A stretch of 64,000 nt of DNA from Fundidesulfovibrio agrisoli (GTDB lineage: Bacteria; Desulfobacterota; Desulfovibrionia; Desulfovibrionales; Desulfovibrionaceae). The notes beneath the pieces are model-generated. The model was not told the origin of the DNA. It was given only the letters and a program-made list of their open reading frames with translations, and did no database searches. Below are positions 27,431 through 38,163 of this stretch, in pieces. The position numbers and the translations under genes were made by a program. The stretch is taken from assembly GCF_022808715.1 (NCBI RefSeq), contig NZ_JAKZKX010000002.1, positions 229,899-293,898 of the forward strand. Reading direction: 5' to 3'. Within the stretch, counting starts at the first letter, position 1. The number at the start of each line of letters is the position of its first letter.

Positions 27431-28516
27431 TTACTGATTTCTAGTTGATTCGGTAAGCAACGTTACGTTGGACTTGGTGAAGAATCCGTCGAACCCGTCG
27501 TAGCGCTGGATGTATTCGTTCACCAGCAACGTGTGCGGGCTCATCTTGCTGAAAATCTGCTTGAGCCCCTCCTCGCGGGAGCCGACCAGCTCGGAAAGGA
27601 AGCCCAGCCCGTCGGCGCGCAGGGCCTCCACCGTGCTCTCGATGTTGGCGGTGTTGAAGGCCATGTGGTGGCTGCGCGGCCCGTAGTTGTGGATGAACAG
27701 CTCCGTGGGGCCGGAGGTCTCCACGCTCTGGAAGGGCTCGATGCCCGAGGTGAACACCTGGGCGTAGTCTTCCGGGGTGAGCCGGGCCACGTTGGTGATG
27801 GAGTTGAGCGGCTCCACGTAGACCGAGAAGGTGAAATTGTAGCCGGTGAGCTGCATGAACTCCAGGATGGCGGCGTCGCGCTCCTCGGCGCGCACGCGGG
27901 TGGCCACGTGGTCCAGTTCGCCGATGTTGGCCAGGTAGGCTTTGGCGGGTTTGGTCACGGGCAGGGCCAGGGGCCTGCAGTCGTCCGTCAGGTAGTCGGA
28001 CTCACGGGTTTTCCACTCCACCAGGCCGATGGCGTTGCCGGTGAAGCGCGAAGGCATGGTCTGGGCGTAGCGATAGCGGGAGTTGTCGAACACGTGGTCC
28101 TTCAGGAAGAACACCCCGCGTTCGCGCTGGATTCGAGTGTATTCACGAACGTCCCGGCACTTGAAGACGAACGTCTCCAGCCGGGTGTTGGGCATGGCGG
28201 CGGTCTTGGCCCCGCGGTTGGCCTCGCGGAAGGGGTTGTCGGCGCCGGTGCGGGTCTGCACGATGAGGTCGGCTGAGCCTTCCAGGGCCAGCACGGCCAC
28301 GTCGCGGTCACCGTCGGAGAAGGCGTACTTGAGCTGGTGCCCCGTGGTGGAGAGCAGTTGCAGGACGGCTGGCTGGAAATGATCCTGCTCGGTGGAGATC
28401 ACCACGGCCTCCAGGCCGCCCACCAGGCCCTCCAGGCCAAGCTTGCGACGCTCCTGGATGATGGCCTCGGAGGTGGCCAGCAGGACGTTGTCGTCGTTCT
28501 TCAAAAATACGGACAT
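27431..28516 (-). CDS. 4-hydroxyphenylpyruvate dioxygenase-like VOC protein
   Basis: 361 residues from the ATG at 28516 (GGGGG seven bases upstream). It has two VOC half-domains. The C-terminal half holds all three iron ligands in HPPD positions: H in GELDHVATRV, H in SHHMAFNTAN and E in LLVNEYIQRYDG. The end (GFDGFFTKSNVTLLTEST) parallels HPPD's GNFKALFEA. HPPD uses O2 to convert 4-hydroxyphenylpyruvate to homogentisate. In a sulfate reducer either micro-oxic tyrosine catabolism, pigment formation or another substrate is possible. No homogentisate pathway genes are nearby. It lies downstream of priA. Confidence 0.8.
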   Translation of the reverse strand: MSVFLKNDDNVLLATSEAIIQERRKLGLEGLVGGLEAVVISTEQDHFQPAVLQLLSTTGHQLKYAFSDGDRDVAVLALEGSADLIVQTRTGADNPFREANRGAKTAAMPNTRLETFVFKCRDVREYTRIQRERGVFFLKDHVFDNSRYRYAQTMPSRFTGNAIGLVEWKTRESDYLTDDCRPLALPVTKPAKAYLANIGELDHVATRVRAEERDAAILEFMQLTGYNFTFSVYVEPLNSITNVARLTPEDYAQVFTSGIEPFQSVETSGPTELFIHNYGPRSHHMAFNTANIESTVEALRADGLGFLSELVGSREEGLKQIFSKMSPHTLLVNEYIQRYDGFDGFFTKSNVTLLTESTRNQ

Positions 28517-28603
28517 GGAACCCCCGGGATGTTGAGTCATGGGGGTATCATAGCGCTTTCGGGCAGGTTGTCCAGCCGGGAGTGATTTTCCAGGAAGTGA
28601 GTG

Positions 28604-30961
28604 TTACATCATATCCACCGGATCCAGATCCAGCTGTAGCCTGAGCTTCCCGTTGCCGGTCATGGCCCGCAGGGCCTGGGCGTAGCTCTGGCGGATGGAC
28701 GGCCAGTCCTGCGCCTTGAGCAGGCAGTTGAAGCGCCTGCGGTCGCGCAGCACGGCGATGGGCGCGGGCGACGGCCCGAGCACGCGCACCCCGGCCACGC
28801 CCCGCAGCGCGCGCGAAAGCTCCGTGATGGCCTCCGGCCCCTGCTCCCAGTCCCGTGGGTAGCTGGCCCGCACAAGGCCCAGCTTCACGAACGGCGGATA
28901 GCCGTACTTGCGGCGCTTCTCGATCTGCTGGGCGAAGAAGCCCTCGTAATCGGCGTTGCGCACCAGCTCCCAGAAGGGGTCGCCGGGGGTGCGCGTCTGG
29001 ATGAGCACCCTGCCCGCCTTGCCGCCGCGCCCGGCGCGCCCCGCCACCTGCACCAGCATCTGGAAGCTGCGCTCCTCGGCGCGGTAGTCGGGCATGTTGC
29101 GCCCCATGTCCCCGTCGGCCACCACCACCAAGGTCACATCCGGGAAATCGTGCCCCTTGGAGAGCATCTGCGTGCCCACCAGCACCTGGGAGCGGCCCTG
29201 CCCGAAATCATCCAGGATGGCCTCGGCCCTGCCCGCGCGGCGGGCCACGTCGCGGTCCAGCCGGGCCACCGCGGCGTCCGCGGGCAGCACGGCCTGGAGC
29301 TGCTCGGCCAGCATCTCCGTGCCCTCGCCCATGGGCAGGAAGTTGCACCCCCCGCACGCGGAGCACGGGCGCGGAAAGCCCAGGCTCAGGCCGCAGTAAT
29401 GGCAGACCAGGCGCTCCCGGCCCTTGTGGTAGGTCAGGGAGACCTCGCAACTGGGGCAGCGCTGCACCTGCTCGCAATCCAGGCAGAAGATCAGCGGGGC
29501 GTAGCCGCGCCTGTTCAGCAGGATCATGGCCTGCTCGCCCTTCTCCACCGTCTCGGCCAGGGCCGCGAGCGTCTGCGGGGCCAGCAGGCCCGCGCCCTCC
29601 CGGCCCAGGCAGGCGTCCAGGTGCACGGCCTTGTCCCGGGTGGACATGTCCACCAGCTCCACATCCGGGAGCCGCCCCGCCCCGGCGCGCCCGGCCATGA
29701 CCACCTTGGGCGTCGCGCCGTCCAGCGCGGACTGGTAGGTCTTCACGTCCGGCGTGGCCGAGCCCAGCAGCAGCAAGGCCCCGGCCTGGCGGGCGCGGAA
29801 GAAGGCCACTTCCTTGGCCTGGTAGGGCAGGCGCTCGTCCTGCTTGAAAGAGGCGTCGTGCTCCTCGTCGAGGACGATCAGGCCAAGGTCCGCAACGGGC
29901 AGGAACAACGCGGAGCGCGTCCCCACGTACAGATGGGGGGAGCGGGCCTGGGCCGCCTCGCGGAAGACGCGCTCGCGGCGCACCGGGGTCTGGTAGCCGT
30001 GTGAGAACACCGGCTCGAACCCGAACCAGGCCCGAGCTCTTGCTCGCAGTGCCGAGGCCAGGGCCACCTCGGGCGCGAGCAGCATTACGGACCTGCCCCG
30101 GCGAAGCGTCTCCAGGGCCAGCTCGAAATACAGGCGCGTCTTGCCGCTGCCCGTGACCCCGTGCACCAGCCGCTCCCCGCCGGGGCCGGGGGGCAGCTGG
30201 GGCGCAAGCTCCTCAAGCGCGGCGGCCTGCTCGGCGGTCAGGGGGGGGCGGTCTTCGGGTTCGCAGGGGTCGCAGGGTTCGTCGGGCTCCTCCGGCGGCG
30301 GGCCGAGCACGATGCAGCCCTTGCCCTCCAAAGTCTTGAGCGCGGCACCCACGCCCGGCCCCAGGGAATCGCGCAGCTGCGACGGGGTGGCCTGGCCCCT
30401 GGCGAAGAGCATCTCCAGCACGGCGATCTGCACGGAGGCCGCCGGGCGCACGGGCCAGGGCGGGTCCACCAGCAGGCGGTAGGCGGGCTCCGGCTCGGCG
30501 GCGGAGACGGAGAGCACGGCCTCGCCCCCGCGCCAGGCCACGGCCAAATCCGCCAGAGGCACAGGGCAGTCTTCAACCTTGGAGAGCGGCACCTTCTGTC
30601 TGCGCCCGCCCTGGCGCACGGTCAGGCTGGCCTTGGCCGAACGCAGCCCCGCCGGAAGCAGCGTGGCCAGCACCTGGCCGGGGTGGGCCATCTGGCGGGC
30701 GGCCAGGTTCTCCACCAGGGTCACATAGCCCGGCGCAAGCAGGGGCGACAGCTCCAGGGGCCAGACGAAATCGCGCAGGGCCACGCCCTCGGGCAGGGGT
30801 TCGCCCGGGCCGAGCACCACCCCGGCGCGCAGGGAACGGCCCATGGGCACGGCCACGCGCAGGCCGGGCGGCAGATCCCAGCCCGCGAAATGCGGGGGGA
30901 CGCCGTAGGTCAGCGAGGCGAACGGCGGTGAGAGCAGCGCTACGCGCACAAGGGTGGACAT
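28604..30961 (-). CDS. priA: Primosomal protein N', replication restart helicase
   Basis: 785 residues. The N-terminal 3'-end DNA-binding domain (about 1-110) is followed by a winged helix and the helicase core. Walker A is GVTGSGKTRLYF, Walker B VLDEEHD, motif III GSATPD, and motif VI QVAGRAGRGG. Zinc-binding cysteines appear as CLDCEQVQRCPSCE and CHYCG ... CSACGGC. PriA recognises abandoned forks and reloads DnaB. It starts after a GC hairpin (30974-31000) downstream of galU. Length slightly above E. coli PriA (732). Confidence 0.96.
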   Translation of the reverse strand: MSTLVRVALLSPPFASLTYGVPPHFAGWDLPPGLRVAVPMGRSLRAGVVLGPGEPLPEGVALRDFVWPLELSPLLAPGYVTLVENLAARQMAHPGQVLATLLPAGLRSAKASLTVRQGGRRQKVPLSKVEDCPVPLADLAVAWRGGEAVLSVSAAEPEPAYRLLVDPPWPVRPAASVQIAVLEMLFARGQATPSQLRDSLGPGVGAALKTLEGKGCIVLGPPPEEPDEPCDPCEPEDRPPLTAEQAAALEELAPQLPPGPGGERLVHGVTGSGKTRLYFELALETLRRGRSVMLLAPEVALASALRARARAWFGFEPVFSHGYQTPVRRERVFREAAQARSPHLYVGTRSALFLPVADLGLIVLDEEHDASFKQDERLPYQAKEVAFFRARQAGALLLLGSATPDVKTYQSALDGATPKVVMAGRAGAGRLPDVELVDMSTRDKAVHLDACLGREGAGLLAPQTLAALAETVEKGEQAMILLNRRGYAPLIFCLDCEQVQRCPSCEVSLTYHKGRERLVCHYCGLSLGFPRPCSACGGCNFLPMGEGTEMLAEQLQAVLPADAAVARLDRDVARRAGRAEAILDDFGQGRSQVLVGTQMLSKGHDFPDVTLVVVADGDMGRNMPDYRAEERSFQMLVQVAGRAGRGGKAGRVLIQTRTPGDPFWELVRNADYEGFFAQQIEKRRKYGYPPFVKLGLVRASYPRDWEQGPEAITELSRALRGVAGVRVLGPSPAPIAVLRDRRRFNCLLKAQDWPSIRQSYAQALRAMTGNGKLRLQLDLDPVDMM

Positions 30962-30973
30962 GGCGGTGGGAAA

Positions 30974-31000
30974 GGCCGGGCCGCGCAGGGCGGCCCGGCC
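30974..31000 (-). promoter_or_regulatory. GC hairpin between galU and priA
   Basis: GGCCGGGCCGC pairs perfectly with GCGGCCCGGCC around five bases. On the minus strand it lies 10 bases after the galU stop and ends 13 bases before the priA ATG, followed by TTTCCC. It could attenuate transcription or hinder ribosome access. Confidence 0.5.
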
Positions 31001-31010
31001 GGGGGTGCGG

Positions 31011-31877
31011 TTAAACGGGCATGAAGTCCCGCAGCTTGGAGATGAGCGGGTAGCGCAGCTCCTCGTCCTGCAGGGCGAAGTAGATGTTGGCGGCCAGGTA
31101 GTCCACCCAGTCGCCCGCGTCGAAGCGCTGGCCCCGAAGCTTCACCGCCAGCAGGCGGCCCTTCTTGGCCTGGCCGCGCAGGGCGTCGGTGAGCTGGTAC
31201 TCGCCCTCCTTGTTGGGGGTCAGGGCTTCCAGGTGCTCGAAGATCTCGGGGAAGAGCACGTAGCGGCCCACCATGGCCAGCTTGGAGGGGGCCTCGCTGG
31301 GCTTGGGCTTCTCCACCAGGTCGCGCACGCGGTACAGGCCGGAGGAGAACTCGTCGGCCTCGATGATGCCGTAGCTGGAGACCTTGTCCGCCGGGACCTC
31401 CATCACGCCCACCACGGACATGTGCTCGGACTGGGCCACGGCCATGAGCTGCTTGATGCCCGGCTCCATGCTGAACATCAGGTCGTCGCCCACCATGACC
31501 GCGAAGGGCTCGTTCTTGACCACTTCCTTGGCGCAGAGCACGGCGTGGCCAAGGCCCAGCTGCTTCTTCTGGCGCACGGTGATGATGTTGGCCATCTCGG
31601 CGGTCTGGCGCACGGTCTCCAGCAGGTCGAGCTTGCCGGAGCGCTCCAGGATGTTCTCCAAGGCCAGGTTGTAGTCGAAGTGGTCCTCGATGATGGTCTT
31701 GTTGCGGTTGGTGATGAACACCACGTCCGTGAGCCCGGCCGCCTGGGCCTCCTCCACCACGTACTGCACCACCGGCTTCTTGAAGATGGGCAGCATCTCC
31801 TTGGGAACGTTCTTGGTGGCCGGCAGTGAGCGCGTGCCCCAGCCCGCCACGGGAACGACGACTTTCTTGATCTCCAT
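31011..31877 (-). CDS. galU: UTP--glucose-1-phosphate uridylyltransferase
   Basis: 288 residues from the ATG at 31877, with GGAGG nine bases upstream; a TTG three codons earlier is too close to that site. The nucleotidyltransferase start is VVVPVAGWGTRSLPATKNVPKEML, where GalU normally reads AG-x-GTR-x-LPATK. Further motifs are VEEAQAAGLTDVVFIT and MVGDDLMF. It makes UDP-glucose for envelope polysaccharides. It follows glmM by 85 bases, so two sugar-nucleotide precursor genes are together. Confidence 0.95.
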   Translation of the reverse strand: MEIKKVVVPVAGWGTRSLPATKNVPKEMLPIFKKPVVQYVVEEAQAAGLTDVVFITNRNKTIIEDHFDYNLALENILERSGKLDLLETVRQTAEMANIITVRQKKQLGLGHAVLCAKEVVKNEPFAVMVGDDLMFSMEPGIKQLMAVAQSEHMSVVGVMEVPADKVSSYGIIEADEFSSGLYRVRDLVEKPKPSEAPSKLAMVGRYVLFPEIFEHLEALTPNKEGEYQLTDALRGQAKKGRLLAVKLRGQRFDAGDWVDYLAANIYFALQDEELRYPLISKLRDFMPV

Positions 31878-31911
31878 CGGACTCAACCTCCAGGCTCGCG
31901 CCTTTATTCCT

Positions 31912-31939
31912 CTAGCGATTTTCTATGGGAATCGCCTAG
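31912..31939. other. Hairpin between glmM and galU
   Basis: CTAGCGATT pairs with AATCGCCTAG (one bulged base). No T run follows on the minus strand, so it is more likely an RNA-stability or processing element than a terminator. Confidence 0.35.
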
Positions 31940-31962
31940 AAAGTCCAGTGAAAACGGCCTGC

Positions 31963-33318
31963 TCAGCGCAGGTGCTCCTTGAGGGTGCCCGCCAGGCCCT
32001 CCGCCAGGGAGCGCACCAGGGCGTCGTCCGACCCCTCCACCATGACCCTGGCCACCGACTCCGTGCCGGAATAGCGCAGGAGCACGCGGCCCTTGCCCGC
32101 CAGGGCGGCCTCGCACTCGGCCACGGCCTTGGTTACCGCCGGGACGCGGTCGAAGGGGATCTTGCGCTCCACGTGCACGTTGATGAGCAATTGCGGGTAG
32201 GGCCTGAGCAGGTTGGCCAGCTCGGAGAGGGGCTTGCCCCGCTCCAGCATGATGCGGATCAGCTGCAGGGCGGCCAGGGTGCCGTCGCCGGTGGTGGCGT
32301 GGCGCCTGAAGATAATGTGGCCGGACTGCTCCCCGCCCAGGGTGGCGCCTTCGCGCTGCATGGCCTCGAAGACGTAGCGGTCGCCCACGGGGGTGCGCAG
32401 CAGCCTGCCGCCGCGCTCGTTCATGAACACCTCCAGGGCCATGTTGCTCATCACGGTGGCCACCAGCAGGTTGCCGGGCAGTTCGCCCCGCTCCATCATG
32501 TCCAGGGCGCAGATGGCCATGATCTGGTCGCCGTCGAGCACGGTTCCCTTCTCGTCCACCACGATCACGCGGTCCGCGTCGCCGTCCAGGGCGATGCCGA
32601 TGTCGGCCCCCGTCTCCCGGACCATCTGGGCCGCCACGGAGGGATAGAGCGAGCCCACCTGGCGGTTGATGTTCTTGCCGTCGGGCTCCACGCCCGCGCG
32701 GATCACCTTGGCCCCCAGCTCCTCCAGGATCAGGGGCGAGACGCGGTAGGCCGCGCCGTTGGCGCAGTCGATGACCACCTTGAGGCCGTCGAAGGTCAGC
32801 TCCGAGGGGATGGTGGACTTGAGGTAGACGTTGTATCGCCCGGGGCTGTCCTCGATCTTGAAGGCCCGGCCCACGTCCTCGGGGGCGGGGAACTCCCAGC
32901 AGGACTCGTCGCAGCCGGTCACGCGCTCGGCGATGCGGTCTTCGGCGTCGTCGGGCAGCTTGCAGCCCTGGCGGTCGAAGAACTTGATGCCGTTGTCCAT
33001 GTAGGGGTTGTGGGAGGCGGAGATCACCACGCCCACGTCCGCCCGCATGGAGCGCGTCAGGAAGGCGATGGCCGGGGTGGGCAGCGGACCCACCAGGAAG
33101 ACGTCCATGCCCGAGGCGCAAAAACCCGAGGCCAGCGCGTATTCGAAGATATAGCCGGAGAGCCGCGTATCCTTGCCGATGACGACCTTGTGCCTGCCCT
33201 TGCCGTTGCGGAAGTGCACGCCGGCCGCCAGGCCCAGGCGCAGGGCCACTTCGGGGGTCATGGGATGGATGTTCACCTGGCCGCGCAGGCCGTCGGTTCC
33301 GAAGAGGCGCTTGTTCAT
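31963..33318 (-). CDS. glmM: Phosphoglucosamine mutase
   Basis: 451 residues, ATG at 33318 with CAGGAG seven bases before it. Start [13 protein letters not shown] is the standard GlmM beginning. The phospho-serine motif is [14 protein letters not shown] (near residue 102), the metal loop DGDADR, sugar-binding GGEQSGH and phosphate-binding RYSGTE. It converts glucosamine-6-P to glucosamine-1-P for peptidoglycan and LPS. The cdaA-cdaR-glmM order is the conserved c-di-AMP operon, in which GlmM restrains CdaA in Firmicutes. Confidence 0.97.
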   Translation of the reverse strand: MNKRLFGTDGLRGQVNIHPMTPEVALRLGLAAGVHFRNGKGRHKVVIGKDTRLSGYIFEYALASGFCASGMDVFLVGPLPTPAIAFLTRSMRADVGVVISASHNPYMDNGIKFFDRQGCKLPDDAEDRIAERVTGCDESCWEFPAPEDVGRAFKIEDSPGRYNVYLKSTIPSELTFDGLKVVIDCANGAAYRVSPLILEELGAKVIRAGVEPDGKNINRQVGSLYPSVAAQMVRETGADIGIALDGDADRVIVVDEKGTVLDGDQIMAICALDMMERGELPGNLLVATVMSNMALEVFMNERGGRLLRTPVGDRYVFEAMQREGATLGGEQSGHIIFRRHATTGDGTLAALQLIRIMLERGKPLSELANLLRPYPQLLINVHVERKIPFDRVPAVTKAVAECEAALAGKGRVLLRYSGTESVARVMVEGSDDALVRSLAEGLAGTLKEHLR

Positions 33319-33329
33319 CGATACTCCTG

Positions 33330-34223
33330 TCATTTGACGAAAACGGAGACGCGCTCCGGCTTCGCCTGTATCAGCTCGCAGCCCTGGGGCAGCGTCACTT
33401 TGTAGGCATATTCGTGGCGTCCCGGCGGCGTCGCGGGGGGCACCTCCACGTAGGCGTCCACCAGCCCGCGCCAGCCGCCCTCGCGCAGCAGGGGCACGGG
33501 CACGCGCAGGCGCAGGGTCACGTTCTCGGGCGCGACGCGGATGGAGGCCGGGCCCTGGTAGGCCACGCGCACAGGCGCTTCGGCAACTGCTTCGCGCACG
33601 TTCTGCCGGAACTGCACCCTGGCCTTCACGGTCCGGGGATTGGCCTCCACCTGGTCGGGCAGGACCAGCCGGACATAGGCCTCGAAGGCGCCGGAGGGCG
33701 CATCGGGCAGGGCCATGGGCTCCACCAGCACCTCGTCCACGTCCTGCAATACGGATTCAGGCCCTGAGAGCGCCACCTTCGGCGGGTCGAGCTGGCTGAC
33801 GATGGTGTAGTCCCGGGCGGAGGCGTCCTTGAAGGCCCCGAGCACCGGCACCGTCCGGGTGACGCGACGCTCGACGAAGAATTCCAGGTTTGCGGGCCTG
33901 ACCTCGACCACCTCGAACAGCCGGGAGAGGGCCACGGCGTCCGGCCCCACCACCACGGTGTTGCGCCCGGGCACGAGCTTGGAGGCGTCCAGGGTGTAGA
34001 CGAGCTCGGCCGGGTCCACGCTGCGCACCAGCCCCTTGGGGCCGCGCACCAGCACGTCCAGGTGGTCGCGGGGGGCCCCCAGCAGCACCAGGCCGTCGGC
34101 CAGGCCGGACATCTCGACGCGCACGCGCACCCAGGAGTCCACCCGCTCCCTGCCGGTCACGAGATACCATGAAAGCACCGCGAGCAAAAGCGCGAGTATT
34201 CTGGAGTACCACAGGGAGTTCAT
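33330..34223 (-). CDS. cdaR: CdaR-like YbbR-domain protein
   Basis: 297 residues from the ATG at 34223, which overlaps the cdaA stop. One N-terminal membrane helix ([18 protein letters not shown], residues 5-22) precedes an extracytoplasmic region with about three YbbR repeats (for example [19 protein letters not shown] and [12 protein letters not shown]). CdaR regulates the diadenylate cyclase CdaA across the membrane in Gram-positive bacteria. The number of YbbR repeats is counted from pattern only. Flanked by cdaA and glmM. Confidence 0.9.
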   Translation of the reverse strand: MNSLWYSRILALLLAVLSWYLVTGRERVDSWVRVRVEMSGLADGLVLLGAPRDHLDVLVRGPKGLVRSVDPAELVYTLDASKLVPGRNTVVVGPDAVALSRLFEVVEVRPANLEFFVERRVTRTVPVLGAFKDASARDYTIVSQLDPPKVALSGPESVLQDVDEVLVEPMALPDAPSGAFEAYVRLVLPDQVEANPRTVKARVQFRQNVREAVAEAPVRVAYQGPASIRVAPENVTLRLRVPVPLLREGGWRGLVDAYVEVPPATPPGRHEYAYKVTLPQGCELIQAKPERVSVFVK

Positions 34224-34984
34224 CGGCGCTCCGCCCACTGCGTCAGCAGCAGTTCCTCCAGGGCGGCGGGTTCCAGCACGCCGGAGAGCGTGCCCGCCTG
34301 GGCCGCGCGGATCTCGCCGCGCTCCTCCGAGACCACCAGGGCCAGGGCGTCGGTCTCCTCGGTGACGCCGACGGCAGCCCGGTGGCGCGTGCCGAAGGCC
34401 GTGGAGAGGGCGCTGTGCGAGGCCAGGGGCAGGATGCAGCCCACCGCCGCCACCTTGGCCCCGCGCACGATCACGGCCCCGTCGTGCAGGGGGCTCTCAT
34501 GGTGGAACACCGCCTGGAGCACCTCCGGGCGGATGTCCGTGGCCAGGGCGATGCCCCTGTCCATGATGTCGCCCAGGGGCACGCCGCGCTCCAGCACCAC
34601 CAGCGCGCCGACCTTGCGTTCGGCCAGCCCCAGCAGGCTGGCAGCCAATTGGGCCGCCGCCTCGCGCCCGCGCGTGGTGTGTTTGCGGCCGCCGAACCAG
34701 CGCAGGCCCACCTGGGCCAGGGCCTTGCGGATGTCCGCCTGGAAAAGGATGACCATGACCAGGAAGAAGGAGTTCAGGAAGTTGGTCAGCAGCCAATGCA
34801 GGGTGTAGAGGCCGAATTCCCCGGAGAGGTAGTTGGCCACCAGCACCACGATGACCCCGTGGATCACGGATACGGCCCGCGTGCCGCGCACCAAGAGGAT
34901 CATGCGGTAGAACAGCAGCCCCACCAGGGTGACGTCCAGGGCTTCGCGCCAGCCCACGTGGATGTTGTCGAGCCAGGGTGTCAT
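34220..34984 (-). CDS. cdaA: Diadenylate cyclase CdaA (DAC domain)
   Basis: 254 residues. Three N-terminal membrane helices (about 15-32, 38-55, 62-82) precede the DisA_N/DAC domain. The two catalytic signatures are present: LHDGAV (DGA) and GTRHRAAVG (RHR). It condenses two ATP to c-di-AMP at the inner membrane. c-di-AMP commonly controls potassium and osmolyte transport and cell-wall homeostasis. Starts within the end of folP and overlaps cdaR, so the genes are coupled. Its presence in a Gram-negative deltaproteobacterium is known but less studied. Confidence 0.95.
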   Translation of the reverse strand: MTPWLDNIHVGWREALDVTLVGLLFYRMILLVRGTRAVSVIHGVIVVLVANYLSGEFGLYTLHWLLTNFLNSFFLVMVILFQADIRKALAQVGLRWFGGRKHTTRGREAAAQLAASLLGLAERKVGALVVLERGVPLGDIMDRGIALATDIRPEVLQAVFHHESPLHDGAVIVRGAKVAAVGCILPLASHSALSTAFGTRHRAAVGVTEETDALALVVSEERGEIRAAQAGTLSGVLEPAALEELLLTQWAERR

Positions 34985-35844
34985 GGACGCATGGCCTCCG
35001 CGAGTGTCAGGGCCTGCACCGCCTGGGCGGCCTGGTGCACCCGGTGGATGCGCGCCCCAGCGAGCTGGGCCAGGGCCGTGGCCACCTGGGTGGCGGGGCC
35101 GCGCTCGTGCACATCCAGCCCCAGGAGCTTGCCCAGAAACGATTTGTTGGAGAGCCCCATGAGGATGGGCCTGCCCAGGCCCAGGAAGGTTCCCAGGCCG
35201 CGCAGCAGGGTCAGGTTGTGCTCCAGGGTCTTGCCGAAGCCGATGCCCGGGTCCAGCGCGACCCTGTCCTCGGGCAGCCCGGCCCGGGTAAGGGTTTCCA
35301 GCCCCCGTTCGAAGAAGGCCCGCACCTCGGAGAGCACGTCGTCGTAGCGGGGGGCCACCTGCATGGTTCCGGGCTTGCCCAGGGAGTGCATGAGCACGTA
35401 GCCGGGCTTGCGGCTCGCCACCACCTCCAGCAGGGCGGGCTCGAAGGAGCAGGCGGAGACGTCGTTGACGATGGCCGCCCCGGCCTCCAGGGCCTGGCGG
35501 GCCACCTCGGCCTTGTAGGTGTCCACCGAGACGATCGCCTCGGGGTGGCGCTCCAGGATGCCCCGGATCACGGGGATCACCCGGCGCAGCTCCTCGTCCT
35601 GGTCCACTTCCTCGGCGAAGGGGCGCGTGGATTCGCCGCCCACGTCCACGATGGCCGCGCCCTCGGACAGCAGCCGGGAGGCGTGCCCGCAGGCGGCGGT
35701 GGCCTCGAAGTTGCGGCCGCCGTCGGAGAAGGAGTCAGGGGTGACGTTGACGATGCCCATCACGAGAAAAGGGGCAGGCTTCAACACCCGCCCCTGTGTC
35801 ACCGTCCACGCGGCAATGCCGGGAGATACGTCTGCGTGGTTCAC
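34981..35844 (-). CDS. folP: Dihydropteroate synthase
   Basis: 287 residues. Signatures are GIVNVTPDSFSDGG (residues 29-42), DVGGESTRP and later GIGFGKT and GLSNKSFLG. It joins p-aminobenzoate to the pterin pyrophosphate in folate synthesis and is the sulfonamide target. The 24 or so N-terminal residues before the barrel are slightly longer than in E. coli. It overlaps cdaA by four bases (start/stop) and follows ftsH by 82 bases; ftsH-folP(-glmM) order is also known from E. coli. Confidence 0.96.
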   Translation of the reverse strand: MNHADVSPGIAAWTVTQGRVLKPAPFLVMGIVNVTPDSFSDGGRNFEATAACGHASRLLSEGAAIVDVGGESTRPFAEEVDQDEELRRVIPVIRGILERHPEAIVSVDTYKAEVARQALEAGAAIVNDVSACSFEPALLEVVASRKPGYVLMHSLGKPGTMQVAPRYDDVLSEVRAFFERGLETLTRAGLPEDRVALDPGIGFGKTLEHNLTLLRGLGTFLGLGRPILMGLSNKSFLGKLLGLDVHERGPATQVATALAQLAGARIHRVHQAAQAVQALTLAEAMRP

Positions 35845-35926
35845 CGGTGGGCCGCTCCGCTCAGAAGGTTGGCGGACCCGGGCGCATACGCGCCCGGATC
35901 CTTGCTGGATTTACTCGGGGAAGGAA

Positions 35927-37894
<1,968 letters not shown>

Positions 37895-37969
37895 TTGGAT
37901 TCCTCCGTGGAGGGTTTCCTCCAGCGGGATAGGTAACACAGCCGGCATGGGCTGTCCATGCGCTGCCTG

Positions 37970-37998
37970 TTGATGTTGGCGGCTGGAAGGTGTACAAG
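37970..37998 (+). promoter_or_regulatory. Candidate sigma70 promoter for selC
   Basis: TTGATG (37970-37975) and TACAAG (37993-37998) with a 17-base spacer end 11 bases before the tRNA, a proper distance for initiation at its processing leader. Confidence 0.6.
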
Positions 37999-38009
37999 CC
38001 CCACTCTTC

Positions 38010-38102
38010 GGAAGCGTATCGTCACCGGTGTGGCGCCTGGACTTCAAATCCAGTGGACGGCTCATCCCCGTCGGTAGGTTCGACCCCTATACGCTTCCGC
38101 CA
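38010..38102 (+). tRNA. selC: tRNA-Sec (anticodon TCA)
   Basis: 93 bases with encoded CCA. The acceptor arm is 8 bp (GGAAGCGT with ACGCTTCC), longer than in ordinary tRNAs. The anticodon arm CTGGACTTCAAATCCAG displays TCA, and a long variable arm (GTGGACGGCTCATCCCCGTC) follows. These are the features of selenocysteine tRNA, read at UGA with SelB and a SECIS hairpin. No selenoprotein gene or selA/selB is recognised in this window; formate dehydrogenases and hydrogenases elsewhere are likely users. Confidence 0.96.
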
Positions 38103-38118
38103 GCGCCGGATTTCCGAA

Positions 38119-38144
38119 GGACGCCGCCTCGCGGCGTCCTTTTT
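38119..38144 (+). terminator. Terminator after selC
   Basis: GGACGCCGC pairs with GCGGCGTCC around CTC, followed by TTTTTC. It starts 17 bases after the tRNA. Confidence 0.88.
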
Positions 38145-38163
38145 CTTTGCCGGCGCAACCGGC

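Noticed and set aside
37895..38065. N-terminal extension of FtsH across selC
   Set aside because: The frame stays open, but the extension crosses a tRNA gene and lacks family likeness; a TTG with GGAGG at 37894 gives the standard FtsH start.
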